Below, one piece after another: positions 1 through 12,254 of a DNA stretch of 64,000 nt (positions are counted from its first letter, which is position 1; each line of letters begins with the position of its first letter). The stretch is from Mya arenaria (Eukaryota > Mollusca > Bivalvia > Myida > Myidae), in the NCBI RefSeq assembly GCF_026914265.1, contig NC_069135.1, forward strand, positions 28,648,738 through 28,712,737. Reading direction: 5' to 3'. The notes beneath the pieces were generated by a model. It saw only the letters and a list, made by a program, of their open reading frames with translations, did no database searches and was not told where the DNA came from. Position numbers and translations under genes: made by a program.

Positions 1-849
1 TACTTAAATTACTTTTTTCTGTCATAAGTCATACCAACTGCCTACCTGCTTTTGATAAAAGTGAAATCTGCTTATAATTAGTAAAAATATAAAATATAAA
101 ATCCAGAAAGGTTTTATAACACAGAAATCATTGTGCAGTAATTACGTTGTACAAAATGTGCAGTATTTGTAAACGCTATTTTCATTAAATAATGCTTAGT
201 AAACCCTTTTGTATTATAATGAAAAAGTGATGCATTATTAACTTGACATAAGATTATTAATGCAGGTTTCGTATATAAATCCCTGTGGTAAATTGGTATT
301 CACACCCCGTTTTTTAAACGTTTATTTATTTATTTATTTTTGTTGTTGTGTTAGTGGAGTTCATTTTTCATTTTTTATGTGTTTCACAATAGAAATATTG
401 ATGGTCCACTAATTTCAGTTAGTTTTGGCAGACTTGAATTTTTTCAAAGTTTTAAACAAATTTAAGTCAATCGGGACTTGAAAAAGTATGATTTTCAAAT
501 GTTGTATAAATTGTTGTCGATGGATGTAACGTGTATACACCAAATTTGACTGTTGTCTGTCGTGTTTTTTTATCAACCAATTGAAGTGAAGTATTTGAAT
601 TAGAATTACTTGCAAATAAAAAATATACATACTTTTCAAAGGATGTTTTCATATTGAAGATTTTTTTCTATACAACTGAATAGCATTACGAGAACAATCT
701 GACGATATTGAGCTTAAATTTTAACCTGCATTTTAATCTTGTCAAAAAACAAATGTAATTCAGAAAAGATAAAAATCTAGTAAAGCATTTTATGGCCTAA
801 AAGTGAAATATGATCATAGATTTGACACAATAATTTCCACTGTTTACAG

Positions 850-1445
850 CTCAGGCGATGCGTCGAGGTAGCAGTGGCGGCTCTTTGGACAGTGGCGTGG
901 TAAGTTTGCTTGATATATTATCATACTTATGAAGGTCATTTTTTGACAATAAGGCGTAACAAAAAATCTATTTGTTTGTTAGTTCCTGATCTACTTCATT
1001 ATTTATAAATTTTGAAATTTTGGAACAGGAATATGTATTTGATGTTAAATTTATAATTTAGTTTTAAATAAGGGCTTTTATAAGGTACCCTGTACTTAAT
1101 TGTTGAATCACAAGTAGTTTTCCTTTCTCTTATTATACTGGTAACTTAATGTTGTTGTTCTTTATTATATTCTTTTTGAACAGTAAAAAAAAAGAAGTAT
1201 ATCAATTTCTGATTTCACAACACATGTATTTACAATTTCAGCACTCCGGCAGCACAGGAAGTGCTAACAGTACCGAGATGTCGTTTGGCAGTCAAGGAAG
1301 TCAGTCAAGCCTGATGAAGGGGCTGGCTCTCACGGCCTCGACCGTGACGAGCACATCCAAGATGGCAGTTCCAGGCCAGTCCCGGGGAAAGGGGAGCAGC
1401 TCAAATCTGAAGTCACGCCCAGTACCAGAGGGGACTGAAGTGTGA
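850..1445 (+). CDS. 3' terminal exons of an unrecognised gene (Ser/Gly-rich C-terminus)
   Basis: Two exons can be read. The first, 850-899, follows a TTTACAG acceptor and ends at a GTAAGT donor. The second, 1242-1445, follows ATTTCAG and runs to a TGA stop. The phases join cleanly and give about 84 C-terminal residues beginning QAMRRGSSGGSLDSG and ending PVPEGTEV. The tail is rich in Ser, Gly and Thr, with no transmembrane segment, no cysteine pattern and no catalytic motif, so it is probably an intrinsically disordered tail. Upstream exons lie outside the window. I do not recognise the family. Exon structure and frame agreement make this a real gene end rather than a chance ORF. Confidence 0.7.
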
Positions 1446-1679
1446 ACGAGCTAATTAGTTGACCTTTCACATGTTAGGGTTAACCTCACAATATTCAGGT
1501 TGACATTTGACCTTAAGGTCAAGTCAACCTTTGAGATCAGGGTTGAATGAGTGTTCAGAGTTTCCCGTTGACCTTTGAGATCAGAGTTGACCTCGGAAAG
1601 GCTTAACTAAAGTGTTGACTTTTAAGAAAAGGTAACTTCCCAGGTTTCCCTGTCTCTGTACTTGAAATTTGACCTTGGG

Positions 1680-1930
1680 AGTGCATTTTGACCTTGAGCA
1701 TCATTTATGACCTTTAGAGAACATGTTGACCTAGCGCATCATGGCTGACCTTGAAAGTACATGTTGACCTTGAGCATTATGGTTGACCTTGGAAGTACAT
1801 GTTGACCTTGAGCATCATGGTTGACCTTGGTAGTACATGTTGACCTTGAACATCATGGTTGACCATGGTAGAACATGTTGACCTTGAACATCATGGTTGA
1901 CCTTTGGAGTACATGCTGACCATGAGCATC
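1680..1930. repeat. 38-bp minisatellite of TGACCTTGA-type units
   Basis: The unit is about 38 bp and contains TTGACC twice, spaced by ACATG or CATCATGG. Successive units begin near 1741, 1779, 1816, 1854 and 1892. Looser copies of the GTTGACCTT core start at about 1460. It lies directly downstream of the stop codon of the first gene, so it is probably within its 3' UTR. TGACCTTGA is the reverse of the extended nuclear-receptor half-site TCAAGGTCA; the likeness may be fortuitous. Confidence 0.85.
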
Positions 1931-3015
1931 AATTTTGGACTATGGAGTTGGTGTTTGTGTTTAGGATTGGCACATAGACATTTTGGAATCTATTATGACA
2001 TGCGGATATATCTCAATTTTATAGTGCAAGAACTGCTACTACTAACTGTGAAAACAAGTGAAAGGATTGTTCATTGTAATTTTGACATAAAAAATGGTAA
2101 CAAAAATAACAAGCAGGTCAATACTCAAGATGTTTTACATATCTGCATTCTTTGTACTTTATTGACACTTTATTTTGGGATCAAAAGAAAAACATTAGTT
2201 TGTTTGAAATGTCATTTTAAATGTGATCAAGTAAAATACATGAGTAAATCATGGGCATATAATATAACAGCTTCTTATTATATTATATTATGGGTTAAAA
2301 CAAGTATGATATAAGTAATTGAGTAATCATATGTTATAAAGTTGGTGTGTCAGATTTTAGTAAATTTCTTAAAAGAATAGAAATGTTGATAGGAGCAACT
2401 AGAATATAATTCAAGTACCGTAACATTTTGTATGTGATAAAATATGTTTTGTGCAATGAATTGTGGTGAAAATGTTGCTATGTATCTTATTGGTATTATA
2501 CACACATGTACTTTATTCAAATAAAACAACTTTGATGCTTTCAGTTATAAAACTTGAAATTGAGTTTTATAGTATACTGTCATGTTATAACATGCATGTT
2601 TACATGTATATTGATTTACCTGTAACAGTTGATTTGATATATAATATGTTCCTGCAAAATGTCACCTGATTTATGACGAAATCCAGGTCCAAGTTCTGTC
2701 AGAATTTTTCTTCTCAAACTATTATTAAATGCCAGCCATTTGTCTCTTGATTTTGTTGAAAGTTAGTGTTCGGTCAACTTGTGACCATTTTGGAAACATT
2801 TATAATATTCTTTACTATGTACACAACCATAACTGTGTAATATTTATCAGAGTGTCATCAAAATATTATATATACATGGATCATCTCTGTATGAAAAATC
2901 CTAATGACATGTACAATCATGTATACTCTGAAACTTGCATGGAACACCATGGAATGGAATTATTTTTAATGATAAATTAAATGGTGTGTATCATTGTAAC
3001 AGTTCATACAGACAT

Positions 3016-3540
3016 GAATCATTCAAAGAGTTCATATGGACAAGAATTGTTGTATATGGACAAAATTTGTTGCATGAGTTCCTATTGCACCAGTTCAAAT
3101 GAACTAGAATCATTCAAAGAGTTCAATTGGACAAGAATCGTTTCAAGAGTTCATGTTGCAAGAGTTGACAAGGACAAGAATAGGGAGTCACTGAATCATT
3201 CAAAGAGTTCAATTAGACAAGAATCGTTTCAAGAGTTCATGTTGCAAGAGTTGATAAGGACAAGAATTGGAAGTCACTGAATCATTCAAAGAGTTCGATT
3301 AGACAAGAATCGTTTCAAGAGTTCATGTTGCAAGAGTTGATAAGGACAAGAATTGGAAGTCACTGAATCATTCAAAGAGTTCAATTAGACAAGAATCGTT
3401 TCAAGAGTTCATGTTGCAAGAGTTGATAAGGTCAAGAATTGGAAGTCACTGAATCATTCTAAGAGTTCATTTGGACAAGAATCATTGTAAATGTACATGT
3501 TGCAAAAGTTGTTATGGACAAGAATCGAAAGTCACGGAAA
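3016..3540. repeat. 86-bp minisatellite
   Basis: A tandem array with unit starts (GAATCATTCAAAGAGTTC) at 3107, 3193, 3279, 3365 and 3451, an exact 86-bp period. A partial, more diverged unit precedes it from 3016 and a degraded one follows to about 3540. Inner units differ by only a few bases. The open frame running through it is a by-product of the repeat. Confidence 0.9.
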
Positions 3541-5110
3541 TAATCAACTTTGCCTGTACCAGAATCATTGTGTTAACTCATAATTAATACATATTCAGGA
3601 CCAATATCTTATTGTTTATTAATTGTGTATATTATTTTGTTGTATATATATTTTCTTCTGCTATTTAAGTCATACAATTTATAGTAAACTTATAACACAA
3701 ATTTTGGTGGCTGTATGACCCACCAGTGAACATGTGCAATCAAATATGTGTATAGTTTTCATGTACAGTGTATATAATTATTTCCGTAGCCAACATATAG
3801 TTATGCTTCACTTTTATACAACCATACATAAGAGGACATTTTAGTCAAAATTTTAACACTTATTTATAACATGGCCTGCACGTTCTTAGCATTTTAAAAT
3901 TTGAAATTGTTCAAAGTTGCCGTACTTTCAAATGTTAATGAACTCTACTACAAACATATTTCGTAAATCATTTTATGATTAAAATTGTAACTTGTTAAGT
4001 TATTTTATTGGAACATGTTTGTCTTGGACCTATACAATTGTATGTTTTACTGGCGTGCTTCGTTTTGTATAACTGTGTTAATGTAAATATATAAACACTT
4101 TTACTTATTTTGTTTTTCCATAGAGATGGAAATTCATACTAGAATCTGTTACGATGAAGAGCAATACAGAATGAAAGATAATTTGTTTTGTCCTATTTAA
4201 TCCATAATGAAGAATAAGCCTGGCTTTCTCCTACCAGAAGTGTTTGATTTATTTAACTTACACAACGCTGGTTGTCTTTAAACAGTCCTATCAACCAATG
4301 AAGGTATTAAATTTTATAAAATAACTTTTGACCACATCTGACAAAAAAGGCAAGTGACGAAACAGAGTGAGGATCCCATTTGAGTCATGTGTATACCAAT
4401 GGCATCAATGGTTTCATTGGAAGAAAAATACATTGTGTTCACATTTTCCGTGTCTCCTGTAAAGCCATGTGGCACACACATGGAAAACTTAGTCAGGTAG
4501 CCATGTTGTCAGTAACATTTGTTTCTTGTCAACAATTTTAAGAGATTAGTTTTGTGTTCAAATTTGGCATCATGGTCAGGAGATGACAATTGATTTTGTG
4601 GTCAAAAGATCAAAGTCGTCATGTTGACCTTTACTAGAAAAATTATAGGCACTTCCATTTCTGATCAATATCTTCAATGACTTGGTGTAGAGTTTTTCAA
4701 ACATGGTAGATGACCCCTATTGATTTTTGGGTCAATAGGTAAAAAAAGTCATGTCCTTGACAAGAATAATTTCTGGTACTTTTCTTTCTGATTTATCTTT
4801 TGAACGACTTTTGAAGAGTCTTCAAACTTGGTATGCACATTGGTCATGGACAGTAGATGACCCCTATTGATGTTGGGTCAATAGGTCCAATGTCACGGTG
4901 ATCCTTCCTGGATAGCTCTTTAGTTTCTGATCAACTTTGTGTACGAGTCTTCAATACTGGTCTGCACAATGGATATGATCAGTTGATGATTCTTATTGAA
5001 TTCAAAGGAAAAGGTCATGATGACCTTTACTAGACAAGTTATGGGTAATCCCTATTGGGAAACACATGCGGTATGTGGATTTCTTGTTTTAAAATGGATG
5101 AAAACATTTT

Positions 5111-6618
5111 TAGCTCGACTATTCGAAGAATAAGGAGAGCTATACTACTCACCCAAGCGTCTGCGTCAGCGTCACCCCTTGGTTAAGGTTTTGCGTGCAA
5201 GCACACATAGGTTAATATCTCAGCAACTACTTGAGGTATTGCATTGAGACTTTATACAATGGTACTCAACCATCCAACCTACTTAATTAACCAAGTTTGA
5301 TAACTCTACTTTGCATTTAATGCCAATAATAGGCCTTTATTATTTGACTTAGAAATTCTGGTTAAGGTTTTGCGTGCAAGCACACATATGTTAATATCTC
5401 AGCAACTACTTGAGGTATTGCATTGAGACTTCAAACAATGGTATTCAATCATCCAACCTACTTAATTAACCAAGTTAGATAACTCTAGTTTGCATTTAAT
5501 GCCAATAATAGGCCTTTATTATTTGACTTAGAAATTCTGGTTAAGGTTTTGTGTGCAAGCACACATAGGTTAATATCTCAGCAACTACTTGAGGTATGGC
5601 ATTGAGACTTTATACAATGGTACTCAACCATCCAACCTACTTAATTAACCAAGTTTGATAACTACTTTGCATTTAATGCCAATAATGGGCCTTTATTATT
5701 TGACTTAGAAATTCTGGTTAAGGTTTTGCGTGCAAGCACACATATGTTAATATCTCAGCAACTACTTGAGGTATTGCATTGAGACTTCATACAATGGTAT
5801 TCAATCATCCAACCTACTTAATTAACCAAGTTAGATAACTCTAGTTTGCATTTAATGCAAATAATAGGCCTTTATTATTTGACTTAGAAATTCTGGTTAA
5901 GGTTTTGTGTGCAAGCACACATAGGTTAATATCTCAGCAACTACTTGAGGTATTGCATTGAGACTTGATACAATGGTACTCAACCATCCAACCTACTTAA
6001 TTAACCAAGTTAGATAACTTTAGTTTGCATTTAATGCAAATAATTGCCCTTTATTATTCGACTCAGAAATTCTGGTTAAGGTTTTGCATGTAAGCACACA
6101 TAGGTTAATATCTCAGCAACTACTGGATGAATTGCATTGAGACTTTATAAAATGGTACTCAACAATCCAATCTACTTAAATAACCAAGTAAGATAATTTG
6201 CATCAAATTCAAATAATGGCCCCTTTTTATTCAACATAGAAATTCTGGTTAAGGTTTTGCATGTAACCACTTTTAAGTCAATGCTTCAGCAAATACATCA
6301 TGTATTGCATTGAAACTTTACACACAGGCTCCCAACCATTTAACCTTCTTATTTAATTAAGTAAGATAACTCTGTCTTTCATATTATATAAATTTTGCCC
6401 CTTTATTATGCGACTTAGAAATTCTTTTATTATTACACTTAAAAATTCTGGTTAAAATTTTGCATGTAACCACATTTATGTTAATATCTCCGCATATCAT
6501 GTAATGCATTGAAATCTAATCTAACAGTGATCCATGCATATTTTGCTAAAACTTTTCAATCCTTACACCGAAAAGCGGCGGAATAGTCGAGCATGCTGTC
6601 TCTATGACAGCTCTTGTT
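5111..6618 (+). mobile_element. Non-autonomous repeat element with a 179-bp tandem core
   Basis: Bounded on the left by AGCTCGACTATTCGAAGAAT (from about 5111) and on the right by GAATAGTCGAGC followed by a short hairpin, GCTGTC-TCTAT-GACAGC, and CTCTTGTT (to about 6618). The subterminal 12-mers GCTCGACTATTC and GAATAGTCGAGC are inverted copies, as in a DNA transposon. The interior is a tandem array of about seven units starting at 5181, 5360, 5539, 5716, 5895, 6074 and 6247, decaying to the right. No coding capacity was seen. A second, shorter copy of the family lies in reverse orientation at about 17232-18050. The superfamily is not clear; no target duplication was identified. Confidence 0.75.
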
Positions 6619-6717
6619 TTATATTATGTTGAAAGAAGATTTGAAAGCATGCAGTTGCTAAAGCTTTTAACTGTGATTGGGCAAAACCTCATTAATACCG
6701 GTATAGCTATACAATAA

Positions 6718-8612
6718 AACAAGAGAGCCCTGATGGCCTTTTAGGCTCATCCCAGTAAATGGTTCAGGTTCAGCAGAGGAACATCTCTGTGCAATTATTA
6801 TTACTATTAGCCCCTATGGCCAAGTTTTTTTAAAGGGGCTGTACTCCGTATGATAAAATAGCGAAAAAAAGGGAAATATGTTGAAAACTGACATAAACTT
6901 GGCATCTATGTGTACAATGCATTGAAACTGAAGTACCACATTATTTTGTATTTTTCCATTAAAATAGATTACTGGGTATGTCAACCAGGTAGAATTAATT
7001 CCTTATGCGTGATTGGCTAGTCGGTGTTATCAGGTGACATTACCAAGGTAGGTTTATAGCTTAATTATGTCACCCAATAAGAGAAAGCCGTCGTAGCTCA
7101 GTGGATACGACACTGGACTGCAATTTTGGCGACACTGGTTCTAACTGGGTCTCCGACAGCATTTTTTTTGGTACTTTTTAGCTCACCTGACTGTTAACAC
7201 TCTAGAGGTCACAATTTTGGCAAAATCTTAATGAAACTTGGTCAGCATGTTACCTTCAATGAAATCTTGGACGAGTTCGATATTGGGTCATCTGGGGTTA
7301 AAAACTAGGTCACCAGGTCAAATTTAAGGAAAAGCTTGTTAATACTATAGAGGTCACATTTATGACTGTATCTTCAGTAAACTTTGTGAGAATGTTAATA
7401 TTAATAATTTCTAGGTCAAGTTCGAATCTGGGTCATGTGCGGTCAAAAACTTGGTCACCAGGTCAAATTGAAGGAAAAGCTTGTTTACACTCTTGAGCTC
7501 ACATTTATGAATGTATGTTCTTGAAACATTGTCAGAATGTATATGTTGAATAGCTCTAGGCCAAGTTCGAATCTTGGTCATGTGCGGTCAAAAACTAGGT
7601 CATCAGGTCAAATTTAAGGAAAGCTTGTTTACAATCTAGAGGTCACATTTATAAATGTTTCTTCATGAAAGTTCGTCAGAATGTTTATATTAATAATCTT
7701 TAAGTCAAGTTTAAATCTGGGTCATGTGCGGTCAGAAACTAGGTCATTAGGTCAAATCATAGGAAAAGCTTGTTAGCACTCTAGAAGTCACATTTATGAT
7801 TGTATGTTCCTGAAACTTAGTAAGAATGTTAATATTAATAAGCTCTAAGCCAAGTTCGAATCTGGGTCACGTGCGGTTAAAAACTAGGTCACCAGGTCAA
7901 ATTTAAGGAAAAGCTTGTTAACAATCTAGAGGTCACATTTATAACTTTATCTTCATGAAAGTTAGTCAGAATGTTTATATTAATAATCTCTTAAGTCAAG
8001 TTTGAATCCCGGAAATGTGTGGTCAAGAACTAGGTCATTAGGTCAAATCATAGGAAAAGCTTGTTAGCACTTTAGAGGTCATATTTATGACTGTATGTTC
8101 ATGAAACTTAGTCAGAATGTTTATTTTGATTAGATCTTGGCCAATTTCGAATCTGGGTCATGTGCGGTCAAAAACTAGGTCACCAGGTCAAATAATAGGA
8201 AAAGCATGTTAACACTCTAGAGGCCACATTTATGACCATATGTTCATGGAACTTAACAATTTTCATGTTTATATCCAACCATAACAAGAACAGAAAATAA
8301 AAATGTACAACCAATGACAAGTACACAATTCCTTTCTAAGGTAGCAGATCACTAGACTGACATTTCAAATTATCTAAAATTGTATTACCCTCAAAAATGT
8401 ATTACCCTCAATTATAATAATTAACATGTAGCATTGAAAACTAGTCCTAAACTTGTTTTAATTTAATTAAGTCCCCGTTGCACTTTCCATCGCCCTGAAA
8501 AACACTTATTCCCTCCCCCTGTCACAATTGCCCTCCCCCTGAAAACACTTATTTCACACTTGAATGAGATCAGGTGAGAGATACAGGGCCTTCAGGGCCC
8601 TCTTGTTTAATT
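6718..8612 (+). mobile_element. Non-autonomous element with AACAAGAGxGCCCTGAxGGCC ends
   Basis: It starts AACAAGAGAGCCCTGATGGCC and ends with GGCCTTCAGGGCCCTCTTGTT, which is the reverse complement of the start apart from two changes, giving about 20-bp terminal inverted repeats. The interior from about 7180 to 8260 is a diverged tandem array with a unit of roughly 145 bp, recognisable by the recurring phrases AAACTAGGTCACCAGGTCAA and GGAAAAGCTTGTTAACACTC. There is no transposase frame. A second repeat is nested at about 6829-7173. Confidence 0.8.
6829..7173 (+). mobile_element. Nested repeat with a tRNA-like segment
   Basis: This sequence interrupts the host element between its left end and its tandem core. 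It begins near AAAGGGGCTGTACTCCGTAT and ends in a T-rich tail, TTTTTTTTGGTACTTTTTAG. At 7087-7160 it contains a 74-base tRNA-like segment: GCCGTCG pairs with CGACAGC at six of seven positions, the A-box-like stretch is TAGCTCAGTGGAT, the B-box-like stretch is GGTTCTAACTG, and the anticodon loop CTGCAAT would read GCA (Cys). The D stem is poorly paired, so this is a tRNA-derived relic or SINE head, not a working tRNA gene. Confidence 0.55.
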
Positions 8613-10332
8613 TATTTATCTTGAATTTTGGCCTTGTATAATTGAGATGTTAGTTGAGCTTTTCAATTGAAACCGTAAAATGAAATACATGTATGATTCA
8701 TCTTCCATAAACATATACTGGTCATGCGATAAAACGTGTGTCAATTTTAACCCGAAAATGAAACCAGGTCATTAGTATGACGTTTGTCGTTGTACTGTCA
8801 AAAATGTCATTTTTGTATACAAATAATACTCGATTATTTAAAAGACTATGGAGTACGTTTCCTAAGTCACACCTACCACTTATAAATGTGGGAGATCATA
8901 AAAGATTTCCCCGACCAATTGTCAAACCCAGGACCTCTTGGTAGGCAGGGCTACACTGCATCTGATTCATCAAGATAATATAAACATTGATATTGAAAAT
9001 TTACATCAGGGTTGGTGTATGTAGGGTCAAGGTCAAGGTCACTATTACTAAAAATAGAACAAAGATCGGTCGGTATTAGGTGACATAAAATAGGACGGAC
9101 CTACCCAGCAAACAATTGACATTGGAAAGACGTTGAAACGTTAGAAACTGACGTTGGATATATATGTTGTATATTGGTTAAAAATAAAAGTTTTTAAGAC
9201 GTCAGAATCACGACGTTGAAACAACGTCTCAAGTTATAGTCCTCAAATTTGTTTTAGGTTGTCCGTGGCCAATCGATGTATCCTATTTATTGTGAGAAAA
9301 TTGTGTCTAAGGGTCAAAGTAATCATTATACTGATCATAGAAATTTTGTCCAAGTAGTAACTGGATAAGGCCTGCACCGACTGTCAAAAAATGCCGAGGA
9401 GGTTGGACCAACTGATGACCCATATTGAATATGAGGTCATCAGGTCAAATCAGCTGGCATTTCGGTCCATGCATATTTTATCCAATTGTCCATATACTTC
9501 TGACAACAAGTTGCTTAAAAGTAGGTCCATATTCATTGACACTATCACTTGTGTAAAACTCTGGTATCTTGTCTTCCTTTTTAAAGTTATGTCATGCTCC
9601 ATTTTACATTGTATTCACCTACTTTTATATGATAGAAGAAAAAGCAAGTACAGTCCCTGGCCAAGCAAGGGACCAGCAAAACACCCCCAACGGGTACAGA
9701 ACTGGAGAAAAGTACATCTTCGTTAATAGTGGTATGTATCGTTATGTCGCATTATTTCACCCTACTTCAAACTAATAGCATATTTAGGAACTATTTTCAT
9801 TCAAAAGTCAGAACACAGTACTGCTTCTTCTGCTGCTAACGACAATAAAGACGAAGGGCAATAATGACATCATTATCATTATCATCATTCCTATGCTGGT
9901 TATTCGATAATAGTCTGAGCTTGCTAAATACCAACTATAATATCTTTATTTGCTTGTTGTTAAGAATATAACACAAACTATAATCTTAATAATGCCCTAA
10001 ATGTGGTCAGTAAGAAACTAAAAATGATTCCATTACTTGTTTTATGATAAGGATAATGTGGACGATGAGGATAATGATGATGATGATGATGATGGAAAGG
10101 TTTTATTGTGATCTTTCAAAGGATTACATTTAGAGACTCTTGGATCAAGCTCATTGTCACTCAAAATGTTAAAACTAAATATAGTTAATGAGGGTTGACA
10201 TATTGTCAACAAATTGAGACTTTAATGTGATATCATAAACATACAAACACCATCCGCTTTGATCTTGAATTCAAAAAGCTTGTCCAAGATTGATAACTCG
10301 ATAACGTACAGTTCCACTTCCACTTCCAAGTT
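8613..10332. other. Intergenic stretch with repeat fragments
   Basis: No gene was recognised. About 9004-9060 carries TCAAGGTCAAGGTCAC followed by TATTACTAAAAATAG, which matches the core of the element at 53378-53955. About 9110-9235 carries repeated ACGTTGAAACGT-like phrases typical of a widespread short repeat. About 9390-9510 contains GGCATTTCGGTCCATG and CAATTGTCCATATA phrases, shared with 15121-15186. A (GAT)n run lies at 10070-10096. Confidence 0.55.
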
Positions 10333-10699
10333 AGTTGTGGATGAAAACCTACGTGCCCTTTCCTTATCACTGCGAGAGTGTCATAACATTTAGTTTTGTA
10401 TTATAAAACAACATCAAGCACAAATGATCATGTAAATAGGAAAATCCTGCTTGTTGATATATTGCCACATTCCATCAAAAGCATTTTTTCAGACCTGTAT
10501 ATGTGTATGTTAAGATATGGCCACAATGCCAATTAGGTTTTTACGTGTAACCAGCTTAAGTAGCTTACTGCATTAATCCATTTTTTATATCAATTTTGAT
10601 AGTTAAAAACAATAGCTGTCACATTATGTGATGAAAGCCCCCGAATGTGATATTGACATCTGAACAATGTCAGTAGAAAATAGCAATGATATGTTCATT

Positions 10700-11100
10700 T
10701 TGTCTTACCAATATGGCTGGTGCATTTGCAAGACCCCATTGCATTATGTCTAACCAACATGGCTGGCACATTTGCATGACCACATGGCATTATGTCAAAC
10801 AAACACAGCTGGTGCATTTGCAAGAATACATGGCATAATGTCTTACCATTAATACCAATATGGCTGGTGCATTTGTAAGACCACATTCATGGCATTATGT
10901 CTAACCAACATGGCTGGTGAATTTGCTATACCATATGACATTATGTCCACTTATTACGTAAATAATATGGCTAGTGGCCTTGCAAGACCACATGGCATTA
11001 TGTCAAACCAATATAGCTGGTGCATTTGCAAGACCCCATTGCATTATTCTAACCAACATGGCTGGTGCATTTGCAAGAACACATGACATTATGTAGGTGC
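10700..11100. repeat. 46-bp tandem array in the left arm
   Basis: About eight units of roughly 46 bp are built on AACATGGCTGGTGCATTTGC followed by AAGACCACATGGCATTATG. Unit cores lie near 10714, 10758, 10807, 10858, 10907, 10967, 11013 and 11056. The matching array in the right arm (31558-31760) is the reverse complement and has only about four units, so the array has changed length since the duplication. Confidence 0.9.
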
Positions 11101-12254
11101 CATAGAATTGAAACTCCTCTATTCTTGACAAAAATACAGCATGGGTCTTGCAAATAGGACATTACCTTTACATGTCAAATACATACGGCAAGCTATTTTA
11201 AATTACCTCTGAACATAAAAAAAAATATTTGACAACCTGCACTGTTATTTCCTTATATGCAGCATTCCATAGTAAATAAACACTTAGTGTGACCTTGACC
11301 TTAGAGGTAGGGACATGGTTTTTGCACGCAACTCGTTGTCTTGATATGTTGAAAACATGATGAAAGTTATTTTAAAATCAGTCCATACAAGAGAAAGTTA
11401 CAGCCTTGACACAACCACCTAATTTCTATGTCTCATTTACAGTGTGCCATAGTATTCAAACACTTAGTGTGACCTTGACTTTAAAGGTAGGAACACTGGC
11501 CTTGTACGTGACACATTGTCTTTATATTCTGAACACAATTGGCAAGTTATTTTAAATTATGTCCATACAAAGGAAAGTTACAGCCCGGACACGAGAAGTT
11601 GAGCCAGACACACACACAGACAGAAGGATGGTGTGAATTGAAAATAATTTGATCATATAATTATTCCCTTTTAAAATCCAAAATCTCAAAAATGTAAACA
11701 TTACACAAATTATTGCAGAAATTAACAGCTTAGCTTAATCCTGTCATAAGGAACTCAGGATGTTTGAAAAATGGGGCCTGGTTTTCAATCCATTGCCAAC
11801 AAAAAAGATTTGGTATGATAATGCATTTCCACCACCAACAACACCAACGCTAAGACAATACAACAGCTTCTTCTTTAAAATATAATACCACTAATAGGTA
11901 AGCTGCTGCTAGTGGGGATTGGCAATTTCGTACTTCAAGTAACTGTCTATGTAAAAATTCACATTCAAACTGTTATCGTTATATTTCAGATTGTGCTCTT
12001 TAGAATCATATTTCGGAATTCATCAAAATAAATAAATTAACATGAATAATGACTCAACCAATTTTCTTTCATTCATTGGTTCATTTATTTAGCTCTAAAA
12101 ACAGCAAGACCCGAGATTTAGAAACTTATTTGCCAGCAACCAAAACAATTTACAAACTTTAACTATCCAAAACATATCAAAATGAGTACTTGACACACGT
12201 TTTAATTTTTTTTATCAATTTATATAAATATATCATAATCTAAGAAAGGTGATT

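Larger units (their letters stand above)
1446..5100. other. 3' UTR and intergenic stretch with minisatellites
   Basis: No gene was recognised after the stop codon at 1443-1445. The stretch holds two minisatellites (annotated separately), AT-rich sequence with several AATAAA-like sites that could end the upstream transcript, and from about 4560 to 5060 a degenerate repeat with phrases such as TGACCCCTATTGAT and GGGTCAATAGGTC. Related phrases recur near 9400-9500 and 14700-15060. Open frames of 68-136 codons here (for example 1904-2314) are AT-biased and resemble no known family, so they are treated as noise. Confidence 0.6.

Noticed and set aside
1904-2314. 136-codon open frame on the plus strand
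   Set aside because: It overlaps the end of a minisatellite, is AT-biased and Cys/Ile/Leu-rich, and has no domain or exon structure; a chance frame in 3' flank sequence.
3010-3280. Open frame with repeated NHSKSS residues
   Set aside because: It merely translates the 86-bp minisatellite; one unit is not a multiple of three, so the frame drifts between units.
5111-6618. Helitron assignment for the 179-bp-core element
   Set aside because: A short hairpin lies near the right end, but the CTRR terminus and TC start are absent and the subterminal sequences are inverted repeats.
7087-7160. Functional tRNA-Cys gene
   Set aside because: The D stem does not pair and the T stem is weak; it is embedded in a repeat, so a tRNA-derived relic is more likely.
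10700-11100. CRISPR-like array
   Set aside because: The units are contiguous tandem repeats without unique spacers, in animal nuclear DNA.
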